A stretch of 33,964 nucleotides of DNA from Eubacteriales Family XIII. Incertae Sedis bacterium. Its GTDB lineage: Bacteria; Bacillota; Clostridia; Peptostreptococcales; Anaerovoracaceae. A program made the translations under genes and the position numbers. The notes below the pieces were generated by a model. That model was given only the letters and a program-made list of their open reading frames with translations, did no database searches and was not told where the DNA came from. Shown here one piece after another: positions 7,760 through 16,347 of this stretch. The stretch lies in contig JAITEX010000013.1 of assembly GCA_031281765.1 (NCBI GenBank), positions 1 to 33,964 on the forward strand, read 5' to 3'. The first letter of the stretch is position 1. The number at the start of each line of letters is the position of its first letter.

Positions 7760-8977
7760 ATGAAACAGAGAAAGTACAGGATAATAGCCATAATGACAGT
7801 GGTTGCGGCGCTGCTGCTCGTGTCTGCGTGCGGCAAAGACGCCGGGGCGGAAAAAGGGAGCGGCAAAGCGGATAAGGCGCCGGCGGAAACCCGCTCCGTT
7901 ACGATACAGGACGAGGACATCGTCGTTACCTCCTGGGTATCGGAGGCCTCTCCGGACGAAAATGTATCCCACCTGAAAGACGCGACCTTTCTATCCGTCG
8001 GCTCGTCGGGCAAGGGAACGAAAGCGGTCGGTCTCGCGCGGTTCGCCCTGCCCTCCGGCATCACGCCGGACGATGTGGAAAAAGCGACGCTATCGCTGAA
8101 ACCGAAGAAAGGCAGCCTGTCCGGCGTCCGGGTCGCAGCGGTGACCAAGAAATGGGCCTTCGCGGAAGCCGATTGGAACACGCTGAAGGACGCGTTCGGC
8201 GTGCCCGCGGCGGAAGCCTCCGCCACACCCGGCGAAAACGGCCTTCTTGAAGCCGACGTGACCGGCATCGTCAAGTCATGGCTCGGCGCCGATACGGACA
8301 ATTACGGTTTTTCCCTCACCGGGGTGAAAGACGGGGAGACGGCCGAGTTCTATTCCGCCGGCGCCGACAACGTCAAGGATTTTCCCGCTCTGACCATCAC
8401 CTATCGGAGCGCCGTACCGGCGGAAAAGTATGGACGATTTGACTACGCCGCGGATAAAGGCGAGAGCGGCAATTGTTTCTCCTACGCCCTGCGCCACAAT
8501 CAGGGGATTTATCTGAAGGACCTCGGCGTTGACGAAAAGACGCTCGCAAACGAGTATCTCAACGGGGGAGAGGACAAGGCGCTCGAATATTTCAAGGGCA
8601 AGGCGCTCGCCTATATCGACGAACACAAGGCGGAGCTGAACATCGATTCGTGGCGCGAACTGAAAGGGATAGGCGACAAGATAGACCCGGAGAAGGAATA
8701 TATCGTGGTGATGAAAATCGGCTTCGCGGACGGCATTAAAACGGCGAAGGACTTCGACATCGACAAAGATTTCGACTTCCACTTCCGCGCGCGCCTGAGC
8801 GACGGGACATGGGCGGAGAAGATGGGCAGCGAGCCGTCGCGCGTCATCCCGGGCTCGAACCCGGCCTACGACGCGTCAAAATACCCGTGGGACAGCAACT
8901 ACCTGTGGGGCTATTCCAAGTGGAACGGCTTTTATAAGAGCAAGCCGGTCTACCTCGCTGTGACAAAGACGGCATAA
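7760..8977 (+). CDS. Lipoprotein with DNRLRE-like domain and putative Cys-His hydrolase domain
   Basis: A 405 aa predicted surface lipoprotein. The signal peptide ends in the lipobox LVSAC with lipidated C24, followed by a Gly/Lys/Ala-rich tether. Residues about 46-215 resemble the DNRLRE beta-sandwich found in secreted and wall proteins: a Val-Thr opening, LSLKPKKG, ADVTGIVKSWL and EFYSAGADN...PALTITY. The C-terminal half has GNCFSYAL with C239, then DFHFRARLSDGTWAEKMG with H341, a Cys...His-DGTW pattern like that of uncharacterised papain-like proteins, so peptidase or amidase activity is possible (inference). Start: ATG 7760 gives an ideal signal peptide but has no good Shine-Dalgarno; ATG 7715 or 7706 would add an untypical N-terminus. 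It sits between recF and gyrB, an unusual place for an envelope gene. Confidence 0.75.
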   Translation: MKQRKYRIIAIMTVVAALLLVSACGKDAGAEKGSGKADKAPAETRSVTIQDEDIVVTSWVSEASPDENVSHLKDATFLSVGSSGKGTKAVGLARFALPSGITPDDVEKATLSLKPKKGSLSGVRVAAVTKKWAFAEADWNTLKDAFGVPAAEASATPGENGLLEADVTGIVKSWLGADTDNYGFSLTGVKDGETAEFYSAGADNVKDFPALTITYRSAVPAEKYGRFDYAADKGESGNCFSYALRHNQGIYLKDLGVDEKTLANEYLNGGEDKALEYFKGKALAYIDEHKAELNIDSWRELKGIGDKIDPEKEYIVVMKIGFADGIKTAKDFDIDKDFDFHFRARLSDGTWAEKMGSEPSRVIPGSNPAYDASKYPWDSNYLWGYSKWNGFYKSKPVYLAVTKTA

Positions 8978-9002
8978 GAACGCCGCCTTTGCGCCCGAAA
9001 GG

Positions 9003-9043
9003 GACACAAAAAAGAACGTCCCCGGTGTGTCCCCGGTGTGTTG
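9003..9043 (+). repeat. Short palindromic repeat, copy A (41 bp)
   Basis: Starts GACACAAAAAAGAACGTCCC and ends in the tandem unit CCCCGGTGTGT, present twice. The ends pair (ACACA with TGTGT). It has the same length and layout as copies at 19907-19947 and, inverted, 32328-32368. It follows the lipoprotein gene. It looks like a REP-type element of the sort mobilised by RAYT (TnpA-REP) transposases, but no such gene is in the window. Confidence 0.75.
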
Positions 9044-9159
9044 TCGGGGATTTAGTGGCGGGCAGGATTGCCAAAATCGCGGCTCTAAGGCAAAAACGGG
9101 GCGTGTTCTAAAGTTTTTGTCATTATTATTACAAAAGACGAAAAAAGACGAAATTCGCG
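9044..9159. other. Non-coding spacer, nothing recognised
   Basis: Between repeat copy A and the gyrB promoter I see only A-rich sequence with two AAAGACGAAA-like repeats near 9134-9153. There is no convincing ORF, terminator or RNA motif. Confidence 0.5.
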
Positions 9160-9188
9160 TTGAAAACGGCGCGAATTTTTGGTATAAT
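9160..9188 (+). promoter_or_regulatory. gyrB promoter (TTGAAA-17-TATAAT)
   Basis: A -35 TTGAAA at 9160-9165 and a perfect -10 TATAAT at 9183-9188 are separated by 17 bp. Transcription would begin near 9195 and leave a leader of about 107 nt before gyrB. This is a housekeeping sigma-type promoter close to consensus. Confidence 0.8.
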
Positions 9189-9194
9189 TTATAT

Positions 9195-9269
9195 ATGAAA
9201 AGGACGAACACATTTTCGTAAATCAGGTAAGGCGCGGTGGGCGTAACAGCTCATCGTCCTTCTTTTTTT
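9195..9269 (+). ncRNA. gyrB leader: candidate attenuator or ~75 nt small RNA
   Basis: From the predicted start site the RNA forms a stem AAGGACGA (9200-9207) with TCGTCCTT (9254-9261), followed by C and seven T (9263-9269). This is an intrinsic-terminator layout with a 46 nt loop. A short ORF of 8 codons (MKRTNTFS) begins with the ATG at 9195. The RNA could be a stand-alone transcript or a leader whose termination controls gyrB. I could not match it to SRP RNA or another known RNA. Confidence 0.5.
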
Positions 9270-9301
9270 GCTTATCGGGAGAGTACCAGCGGGAGGGATG
9301 A

Positions 9302-11254
9302 ATGTCAGCGGATACGGAACGACAGAAATATGACGCCGAACAAATAGAGGTATTAGAGGGATTGGAACCCGTCCGGCAACGGCCGGGTATGTATATCGGC
9401 AGCACAGGCACGAAGGGCCTGCACCACCTCGTGTACGAGGTCGTCGACAATAGCGTGGACGAAGCCCTTGCGGGCTTCTGTAAGAATATCAGCGTCACCA
9501 TTCAAAAGGACAATTCGATAGTCGTCGAGGACGACGGGCGCGGCATGCCCGTGGACAACCACCCGAAACTCGGGATACCGGCGGTGGAGGTCATTCATAC
9601 GGTGCTGCACGCGGGCGGCAAGTTCGGCGGCGGCGGCTACAAGGTTTCGGGCGGGCTGCACGGCGTGGGCGCCTCGGTCGTCAACGCGCTTTCCGAGCAT
9701 ATGGAAGTCGAAATCAAGCGAAACGGCTATACCTACAAGCAGACCTATTCGCGCGGCAAGACGCAGACGCCCCTTGAAATTATAGGGGAATCGAGGAAAA
9801 CGGGCTCAAAGACGACGTTCAAACCGGACCCGGAAATCTTTGACGAAACCGATTTCAACTATGGTACGCTCGAACACCGTCTGCGCGAGATGGCTTTTTT
9901 GAACAAGGGCGTAAAAATCGCCCTTGACGATCAGCGCGAGGGAAAGAAGAGGAAAGACGTATTCTGTTATGAGGGCGGCATCCGCGAGTTTGTAAAGTAC
10001 CAGAATGAGCACAAGGACATCGCGCCGATACACAAGGACATCATCTATTTCGAGGCGGTGCGCGAGACGGGGAACGCCGAGGTCGAAATCGCGATGCAGT
10101 ATACGAAGGCGTTCAGTGAAACGGTCTTCACCTATGCGAATAATATCAACACGATTGACGGCGGCATGCACCTTGCGGGATTCCGCTCGTCGCTGACGCG
10201 CGTGTTCAACGATTACGCCCGGCGCACGGGTATGCTGAAAGAAAAAGAGGAGAATTTCGCGGGCGAGGATATTCGCGAAGGCCTGACGGCCATTATCTCC
10301 GTAAAGATGGAAAATCCGCAATTCGAGGGCCAGACGAAGGGAAAGCTCGGGAACAGCGATATTCGCGGTTTTGTCGAAAGCACGACGAACGACAGGCTTA
10401 TGGCCTTTCTTGAAGAGAACCCGTCACAGGCGAAGGACATTCTCGCGAAAATCATCGCGGCCTACAAGGTCCGCCTGAAAACGCAGAAGGTGCGTGACAT
10501 CGAGCGCAAGAACCTGATGGGCGGCGGCAGCCTGCCCGGCAAGCTTGCGGACTGTTCCGAAAAGGATCCGGCGAAGTCGGAGATTTTCCTTGTCGAGGGC
10601 GATTCGGCCGGCGGCTCGGCCAAGCTCGGCCGCGACCGCACGCGCCAGGCTATCCTGCCACTGCGCGGCAAGATTTTGAACGTGGAAAAAGCGAACGAGG
10701 GGCGCATGCTCAGTTCGGACGAAATCAAGAACATGATTACGGCTTTCGGTTGCGGTATCGACATACCGGGCAGCGAGGATTCGTTCGACCTCGAAAAGCT
10801 GCGCTACCATAAAATCATTATTATGACGGATGCGGACGTCGACGGCGCGCATATCCGCACCCTGCTGCTGACATTCTTCTTCCGTTATATGAAACAGCTG
10901 ATTCTGAACGGCCACGTCTATATCGCGCAGCCGCCGCTCTATCAGGTGCGTCGCGGCAAGGAAATACATTATACCTATTCCGAACGGGAGCAGGATAAGC
11001 TGATGCGCGAGCTCGGCGAAAAGGCGCCGAACGCGAAGTACGACATACAGCGTTACAAAGGTCTCGGCGAGATGGACGCAGCCCAGCTGAAGGAAACGAC
11101 GATGGACTGGAACAACCGTACGCTGATTCAGGTAACGGTGGACGACATCACGCTTGCGGACGAGATATTCTCAATGCTGATGGGCGACAAAGTGGAGCCG
11201 CGCCGCCGCTTCATCGAAGAGAACGCGGCCTACGTAAAGAACCTCGACATATAA
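9302..11254 (+). CDS. gyrB: DNA gyrase subunit B
   Basis: A 650 aa GHKL ATPase subunit of gyrase, which introduces negative supercoils with GyrA. The N-terminus has the ATP site (EVVDNSVDEALAGF, DDGRGMPVDNH, GGLHGVG). The TOPRIM domain carries EGDSAGG and DADVDGAHIRTLLL, and the C-terminus has QRYKGLGEM. The length is normal. GGGAGGG precedes the ATG by a few nt. A near-consensus promoter and a structured leader lie upstream. gyrA follows after 12 nt, so the two are co-transcribed. Confidence 0.98.
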   Translation: MSADTERQKYDAEQIEVLEGLEPVRQRPGMYIGSTGTKGLHHLVYEVVDNSVDEALAGFCKNISVTIQKDNSIVVEDDGRGMPVDNHPKLGIPAVEVIHTVLHAGGKFGGGGYKVSGGLHGVGASVVNALSEHMEVEIKRNGYTYKQTYSRGKTQTPLEIIGESRKTGSKTTFKPDPEIFDETDFNYGTLEHRLREMAFLNKGVKIALDDQREGKKRKDVFCYEGGIREFVKYQNEHKDIAPIHKDIIYFEAVRETGNAEVEIAMQYTKAFSETVFTYANNINTIDGGMHLAGFRSSLTRVFNDYARRTGMLKEKEENFAGEDIREGLTAIISVKMENPQFEGQTKGKLGNSDIRGFVESTTNDRLMAFLEENPSQAKDILAKIIAAYKVRLKTQKVRDIERKNLMGGGSLPGKLADCSEKDPAKSEIFLVEGDSAGGSAKLGRDRTRQAILPLRGKILNVEKANEGRMLSSDEIKNMITAFGCGIDIPGSEDSFDLEKLRYHKIIIMTDADVDGAHIRTLLLTFFFRYMKQLILNGHVYIAQPPLYQVRRGKEIHYTYSEREQDKLMRELGEKAPNAKYDIQRYKGLGEMDAAQLKETTMDWNNRTLIQVTVDDITLADEIFSMLMGDKVEPRRRFIEENAAYVKNLDI

Positions 11255-11266
11255 AAGGAGAATTAG

Positions 11267-13711
11267 GTGGAACAACAGATAGATGAACTGAAGATGATTC
11301 AAACCGAAATTCACGACGAGATGAAAAACGCGTATATCGACTACGCGATGAGTGTCATCGTCGCGAGAGCGTTGCCGGACGTGCGCGACGGTTTGAAGCC
11401 GGTACACCGGCGTATACTCTACGGCATGAATGAGCTCGGCGTGACGCCGGACAAACCGCACAAAAAATCCGCGCGTATCGTCGGCGATGTCATGGGTAAA
11501 TACCACCCCCACGGTGATTCGTCCATCTATGACGCGATGGTCAGGATGGCACAGGATTTCTCGACCCGATACCCCTTGGTTGACGGGCACGGGAATTTCG
11601 GCAATATCGACGGCGACGGGGCTGCGGCGATGCGATATACGGAAGCCCGCATGAGCCCGCTTGCCCTGCAGATGCTGCGCGATATTGACAAGGATACGGT
11701 GGACTTCGTACCGAATTTCGATGGGGAGGAAAAGGAGCCGAGCGTTCTGCCGTCCCGTTTTCCGAACCTGCTCGTCAACGGTTCAAACGGCATTGCGGTC
11801 GGTATGGCGACGTCCATCCCCCCGCATAATTTAACGGAAGTCATCAATGCTACCGTAACGCTGATAGACGAGCCGGAAACGGAGGTCGACGCGCTGTGCA
11901 AGATAGTGACAGGGCCGGATTTCCCGACGGGCGCGACCATTCTCGGAAAAAAAGGCGCGCGGGACGCATACAAGACCGGCCGCGGCTCCGTGCTCGTGCG
12001 GGCTACGCACGAATTTGAGGAGACGAAAAAAGGCAAACAGCAGATCGTCTTTACCTCCATCCCCTATCAAATCAACAAGGGGAACCTGCTCGAGAAGATG
12101 GGCGAACTCTGGCGCGAAAAGAAGATTGACGGCATCGCGGAGGTGCGCGACGAGTCGAGCATGGAGGGTATCCGTATCGTTGTTGAATTGAAGCGCGAGG
12201 CGAACCCGCAGGTGACGCTGAACCGCCTGTTCAAGCAAACGCAGCTTCAATCGAGCTATTCGATGATAATGCTCGCCCTCGTAGACGGCCAGCCGCGCGT
12301 ATTGAATCTGAAAGATATGCTCGGGCATTATCTTACGCACCAGAAGAACATCGTGACACGGCGTACGCGCTACGACCTCGCGAAAGCCGAGGCGCGGGCG
12401 CATATCGTCGAGGGCCTGCTGATCGCGCTCGACAATATCGACGAAATCATCAAGACTATCCGCTCGAGCTATGACAACGCGAAAGAGAACCTGATGGGGC
12501 GGTTCCACCTTTCCGACTTGCAGGCGCAAGCCATTCTCGATATGCAGCTGCGCCGCCTGCAGGGCCTCGAAAAAGAGAAGCTCGAAAAGGAATACGGCGA
12601 ACTGAAGAAGATGATTGCCTATTATAAGGAACTGCTCGGGGATGAACATAAGCTGATGAACGTCGTAAAGGACGAACTCATCGAGATTCGCGACAAGTGG
12701 GGCGACGCGCGCAAGACGGCCATCGCGCCGGCCGCGGCCGAGATAGAGGAGGAAGACCTTATCGAGGAAAGCAACGTGGCCATTACGCTGACGCACCTCG
12801 GCTATATCAAGCGCGTGGAGGCGGACGTCTACAAGACGCAGAAGCGCGGCGGCAAGGGCATCATGGGATTGACGACGCGGGACAACGATTTCGTGCGCGA
12901 CCTTATCATCACGTCCACACACGATTATCTGATGTTCTTTACAAATACGGGAAAGGTGCATAAAATAAAGGCATACGAAATACCCGAAGCCCAGAGGGCC
13001 GCGAAGGGTACGCCCGCCATCAATTTCCTGAACCTCATGCAGAGGGAGCGGATAACGGCGGTGATGCCGATACGGGAATTCCCGGACGACAAGTACCTGA
13101 TAGCCGTCACGAAGCACGGGACCATCAAGAAGACGTCGCTCTCGCAGTTCGACACGAACCGCAAGAACGGGCTGATTGCCATCAACCTGAAAGACGGCGA
13201 CGAGATGATCGGCATCAAGCAGACGAGCGGCACGAACATCGTCATGATTGTGACGAAGAATGGCAAGAGCATCTGCTTCCACGAGAACGATGTGCGGCCG
13301 ATGGGACGGCAGGCTACGGGCGTCAGGGCCATCAATCTCGACGAAAACGACGAGGTCGTGGCGATGGACCTTGCGGAGAAGGACGAGAAAGTCCTTGTCG
13401 TGACGAAGAACGGCTACGGCAAGAGGACGCCCGTCGAGGAATACAAGGTACAGACAAGAGGAGGCAAAGGCGTACTTACGTACGATAAGGCGAAGTTCAA
13501 GAAAACAGGAGAGCTCGTCGGGGCGACCATCGTGACCGACGACGACGAATTACTTTTGATCAACTCGGACGGCGTTATTATACGCATAGGAGCCAAGGAG
13601 ATCAAACCGCTCGGAAGGCAGACCCTCGGCGTTAAAATCATGAGGGTCGGCCAGGACGCACAGATCATAGCCATCGCAAAAGTGGTGAAGGAAGCAGAGA
13701 CCGAGGAGTAA
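11267..13711 (+). CDS. gyrA: DNA gyrase subunit A
   Basis: An 814 aa DNA breakage-reunion subunit of gyrase. It begins with GTG, 6 nt after AAAAGGAG. The catalytic Tyr is Y124 in AAMRYTEAR. The quinolone-determining segment HPHGDSSIYDAMVRM keeps Ser (S85) and Asp (D89) at the positions of E. coli S83 and D87, so no common resistance substitution is visible. The C-terminal beta-pinwheel includes a GyrA box (QKRGGKG) near residue 526, which supports gyrase rather than topoisomerase IV. The gene is followed 9 nt later by rsbV on the same strand. Confidence 0.98.
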   Translation: MEQQIDELKMIQTEIHDEMKNAYIDYAMSVIVARALPDVRDGLKPVHRRILYGMNELGVTPDKPHKKSARIVGDVMGKYHPHGDSSIYDAMVRMAQDFSTRYPLVDGHGNFGNIDGDGAAAMRYTEARMSPLALQMLRDIDKDTVDFVPNFDGEEKEPSVLPSRFPNLLVNGSNGIAVGMATSIPPHNLTEVINATVTLIDEPETEVDALCKIVTGPDFPTGATILGKKGARDAYKTGRGSVLVRATHEFEETKKGKQQIVFTSIPYQINKGNLLEKMGELWREKKIDGIAEVRDESSMEGIRIVVELKREANPQVTLNRLFKQTQLQSSYSMIMLALVDGQPRVLNLKDMLGHYLTHQKNIVTRRTRYDLAKAEARAHIVEGLLIALDNIDEIIKTIRSSYDNAKENLMGRFHLSDLQAQAILDMQLRRLQGLEKEKLEKEYGELKKMIAYYKELLGDEHKLMNVVKDELIEIRDKWGDARKTAIAPAAAEIEEEDLIEESNVAITLTHLGYIKRVEADVYKTQKRGGKGIMGLTTRDNDFVRDLIITSTHDYLMFFTNTGKVHKIKAYEIPEAQRAAKGTPAINFLNLMQRERITAVMPIREFPDDKYLIAVTKHGTIKKTSLSQFDTNRKNGLIAINLKDGDEMIGIKQTSGTNIVMIVTKNGKSICFHENDVRPMGRQATGVRAINLDENDEVVAMDLAEKDEKVLVVTKNGYGKRTPVEEYKVQTRGGKGVLTYDKAKFKKTGELVGATIVTDDDELLLINSDGVIIRIGAKEIKPLGRQTLGVKIMRVGQDAQIIAIAKVVKEAETEE

Positions 13712-13720
13712 GGGGGAGAG

Positions 13721-14029
13721 ATGACATACGCTATCAAGAAGGATTATGACAGCCAACGGGACAAGTGGCTTGTCGTACTCACCGGCGAAATCGATATTTC
13801 GAACGCGGCCGGACTGAAACAGGAGCTGAGCGACGCATACGGGGAACACGCGGCCGATATGGATGTCGATATAAGCGGCATATCCTATATCGACAGCACC
13901 GGGCTCGGCATTATTATCAGCCTGTATGGAAAGATGCGGGAAAGCGGGAATAAAATCAAACTTTTAAACCCGAGAGACAATGTAAAGAAGCTGCTGAAAA
14001 TCACGCAGTTGGACAAGGTATTATGTTAG
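13721..14029 (+). CDS. rsbV: STAS-domain anti-sigma factor antagonist (RsbV-like)
   Basis: A 102 aa single STAS domain. The conserved phosphorylation site is S59 in YIDSTGLG, and the VVLTGEIDISNA strand-helix is at the N-terminus. When unphosphorylated, such proteins bind the RsbW kinase and free the sigma factor. It starts 9 nt after gyrA behind AGGGGGAGAG and runs into rsbW and a SigB-type sigma gene. SpoIIAA is the alternative family member; the neighbouring sigma factor favours RsbV. Confidence 0.9.
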   Translation: MTYAIKKDYDSQRDKWLVVLTGEIDISNAAGLKQELSDAYGEHAADMDVDISGISYIDSTGLGIIISLYGKMRESGNKIKLLNPRDNVKKLLKITQLDKVLC

Positions 14030-14040
14030 GGGGGGCGGAA

Positions 14041-14457
14041 ATGAACGACCATATAAAACTCGTAATACCCTGCAAGCCCGAGTATGTAAGTACGGTACGG
14101 CTTATGGTATCGTCCGTCGCGAGTCGGGCGGGATTCAACATCGAGGCAATAGAGGATATGAAGGTGGCGGTATCCGAGGCGTGTACGAATATCATCAATC
14201 ACAGCAAATTATGCGGGGAAGATGAGTATCGGGTCATGTGCACGCGGGGAACAGACCGGATGGAGATATTGGTTGAGGACGATGGCGTAGGTTTTGACGC
14301 AGTCGGGCGGCCGGAGGTCGAACAAGGGAAAATAAGCGAAAGCGGCCTCGGGATATTTATTATCAAGGCCCTGATGGATGAAGCGGAAGTGTTGAGCGAG
14401 GAGGGGTGCGGAACCCGGTTTCTCATGGCAAAGTATCTGACAGTGGGCGAAGAGTAA
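14041..14457 (+). CDS. rsbW: Anti-sigma factor serine kinase (RsbW-like)
   Basis: A 138 aa GHKL-fold kinase that sequesters the sigma factor and phosphorylates the STAS antagonist. The opening IKLVIPCKPEYVSTVRLMV is typical of RsbW. The N-box is EDMKVAVSEACTNIINHS, the G1 box VEDDGVGFD and the G2 region SGLGIFIIKALMDE. An upstream in-frame ATG at 14023 overlaps rsbV, but ATG 14041 gives the family N-terminus and follows AGGGGGGGCGGAA, so I use it. It is the middle gene of the partner-switch cassette. Confidence 0.9.
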   Translation: MNDHIKLVIPCKPEYVSTVRLMVSSVASRAGFNIEAIEDMKVAVSEACTNIINHSKLCGEDEYRVMCTRGTDRMEILVEDDGVGFDAVGRPEVEQGKISESGLGIFIIKALMDEAEVLSEEGCGTRFLMAKYLTVGEE

Positions 14458-14473
14458 CCGGATACGCAGGGCA

Positions 14474-15229
14474 ATGGAAGAAAACGCCTTTAATACCGAA
14501 CAGATCAGAAAACTGTTCAACGAATATTATAAGACGAAAGACATCGGGTTGAGGAATGAGCTTATCGAACACTATCTTCCGGTCGTGGATATTCTCATTT
14601 CCAAGTATTTGAACAGGGGCGTCGAATACGATGATTTGAAACAGGCCGGCTCGATGGCGTTGGTGTTCGCCGTGGAGAGGTTTGACCCGACAAAGGACTA
14701 TGAATTTACGAGCTTTGCGACGCCGACCATTATCGGTGAAATAAAGCGGTATTTTCGCGATAAGGGTTGGGCGATGAAAGTGCCGCGCCAACTGAAAGAA
14801 ATCGCGTTGCAGCTACCGAAAGCGCAGGAGCGGCTTTACTCGGAGCTTCAGCGGCAGCCGCAAATAGATGAAATAGCCAAATACCTCGGCTATTCGGAGG
14901 AAAGAATACTTGAAGCGATGGAAAGCAGCAAGAGTTTTCAGGCGCTTTCGCTGAATCAGGATTTCGAAGATGAAGGGAACGAGGAACAGGACTCGAGCAT
15001 CGAACGGTTTACGGGAACGCAGGAGAGCGGGTTTGAAAGTTTTGAGAACGCGGATTTGATAAAACGTGTGGTGGACACGCTCAATGAACGCGAAAAACTC
15101 ATTTTCACGCGGCGGATGCTCGGCAGCGATTCACAAGAGGAAGTCGCCGCCGAACTCGGCGTCAGCCAGATGACGGTATCCCGTATGGAAGAAGTCATCA
15201 GGCAGAAATTCCGGGCGGAGTTTTCGTAG
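14474..15229 (+). CDS. sigB: SigB/SigF/SigG-family RNA polymerase sigma factor
   Basis: A 251 aa sigma-70 family group 3 factor. Region 2 includes VEYDDLKQAGSMALVFAVERF and the highly conserved FATPTIIGEIKRYFRDKGW. Region 3 (VPRQLKE onward) follows. A short acidic linker (DEGNEEQDSS) precedes region 4, whose helix-turn-helix is SQEEVAAELGVSQMTVSRME. With rsbV and rsbW directly upstream it should be held inactive by RsbW and released by dephosphorylated RsbV. No RsbU/RsbP phosphatase is nearby, so the input signal is not visible. The gyrA-rsbV-rsbW-sigB order is also known from Clostridioides difficile. SigF is less likely without other spoIIA or spo genes around. Confidence 0.88.
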   Translation: MEENAFNTEQIRKLFNEYYKTKDIGLRNELIEHYLPVVDILISKYLNRGVEYDDLKQAGSMALVFAVERFDPTKDYEFTSFATPTIIGEIKRYFRDKGWAMKVPRQLKEIALQLPKAQERLYSELQRQPQIDEIAKYLGYSEERILEAMESSKSFQALSLNQDFEDEGNEEQDSSIERFTGTQESGFESFENADLIKRVVDTLNEREKLIFTRRMLGSDSQEEVAAELGVSQMTVSRMEEVIRQKFRAEFS

Positions 15230-15323
15230 GGCCGGGCAAAGAGATATGTCGCAGGGGCCGCGCGGAGACGGACGAGGCGAAGGCTGGAGCGGGTCCTGAA
15301 AAATAGAGAAATAAAGGAATTAT

Positions 15324-16313
15324 ATGAGGAAACGTGTTTTTTCGGGCGTGCAGCCCACGGGCAATATCCATATCGGCAACTATCTGGGGGCGCTCAGGCA
15401 GTTCGTGCAGCTTCAGGACGAAAACGACTGTATCTACTGCATTGTAGACCTGCACGCCATTACGACGCCGAAAGATCCGCGGGAGTTGCGGGAACATATC
15501 CTGAACGTGGCCGCGCTCTATATGGCGGTCGGCATAGACCCGGCGAAATCGACGGTTTTCGTACAGTCCGATGTGCCGGGCCACGCGGAACTTTCGTGGA
15601 TACTCATGTGCAATTCCTATACGGGCGAACTGTCGCGCATGACGCAGTTCAAGGACAAGAGCCGCGCGAGCGAATCAGCGGGAACCGGCCTTTTTGCCTA
15701 CCCCGTGCTGATGGCGGCGGATATACTGCTCTACGATTCGGATATAGTCCCGGTCGGCAACGATCAGAAACAGCATATCGAACTGACGCGCGACATCGCG
15801 ATTCGCGTAAACAATAAATACGGCGAGGACACGTTTGTCGTACCCGAGGGGCGTTTTCTGAAAGAGGGCGCGCGCATCATGGCGCTTGACGACCCGTCGG
15901 CAAAGATGAGCAAGAGCGCGGAAAATGAGCTGAGCCGTATCTCGCTTCTCGATGATGAAGCGAAGATAAAAAAGGCCATCATGCGGGCGACGACGGATTC
16001 GGACGGGGAAATACGTTTTGATCCGGAAAACAAGCCCGGGGTCAGCAATCTACTCACGATATACGGCGTGTTCACGGGAACCTCCGTGGCGGAACTGGAA
16101 AAGAACTATGCAGGGCAGGGCTATGGCGCGCTGAAAAAGGACTTAGTGGAAGTGACCATAGAGAGCCTGCGCCCGATACGCGAAAAATATGCGGAGATTT
16201 GCGCGTCCGGAGAGCTTCCGCGCATTTTGGCGGATGGCGCCGAACAGGCCGGAGCCAAAGCGGAACAGGTCATACGCCGCGTGAAAGAACGGTTCGGGCT
16301 CGGAAGCAGGTAG
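15324..16313 (+). CDS. trpS: Tryptophan--tRNA ligase
   Basis: A 329 aa class I aminoacyl-tRNA synthetase that charges tRNA-Trp. The HIGH-type motif is NIHIGNYLGAL at about 14-24 and the KMSKS motif is AKMSKS near residue 195. Trp-pocket segments LYDSDIVPVGNDQKQH and TGLFAYPVLMAADI are present. AAAGGA lies before the ATG. The 94 nt after sigB shows no T-box leader, so control by tRNA-Trp is not evident. It converges with the PAP2 gene. Confidence 0.97.
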   Translation: MRKRVFSGVQPTGNIHIGNYLGALRQFVQLQDENDCIYCIVDLHAITTPKDPRELREHILNVAALYMAVGIDPAKSTVFVQSDVPGHAELSWILMCNSYTGELSRMTQFKDKSRASESAGTGLFAYPVLMAADILLYDSDIVPVGNDQKQHIELTRDIAIRVNNKYGEDTFVVPEGRFLKEGARIMALDDPSAKMSKSAENELSRISLLDDEAKIKKAIMRATTDSDGEIRFDPENKPGVSNLLTIYGVFTGTSVAELEKNYAGQGYGALKKDLVEVTIESLRPIREKYAEICASGELPRILADGAEQAGAKAEQVIRRVKERFGLGSR

Positions 16314-16347
16314 GCGAAGCTACGGAGGAAAGGCGGGTCAGGCGCGG

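Noticed and set aside
9195..9269. gyrB leader as a small SRP RNA
   Set aside because: A CAGG is present, but the conserved GGAAG loop and GCAGC of SRP domain IV are not.
15230..15323. T-box riboswitch upstream of trpS
   Set aside because: The spacer is only 94 nt, with no specifier loop and no recognisable antiterminator sequence.
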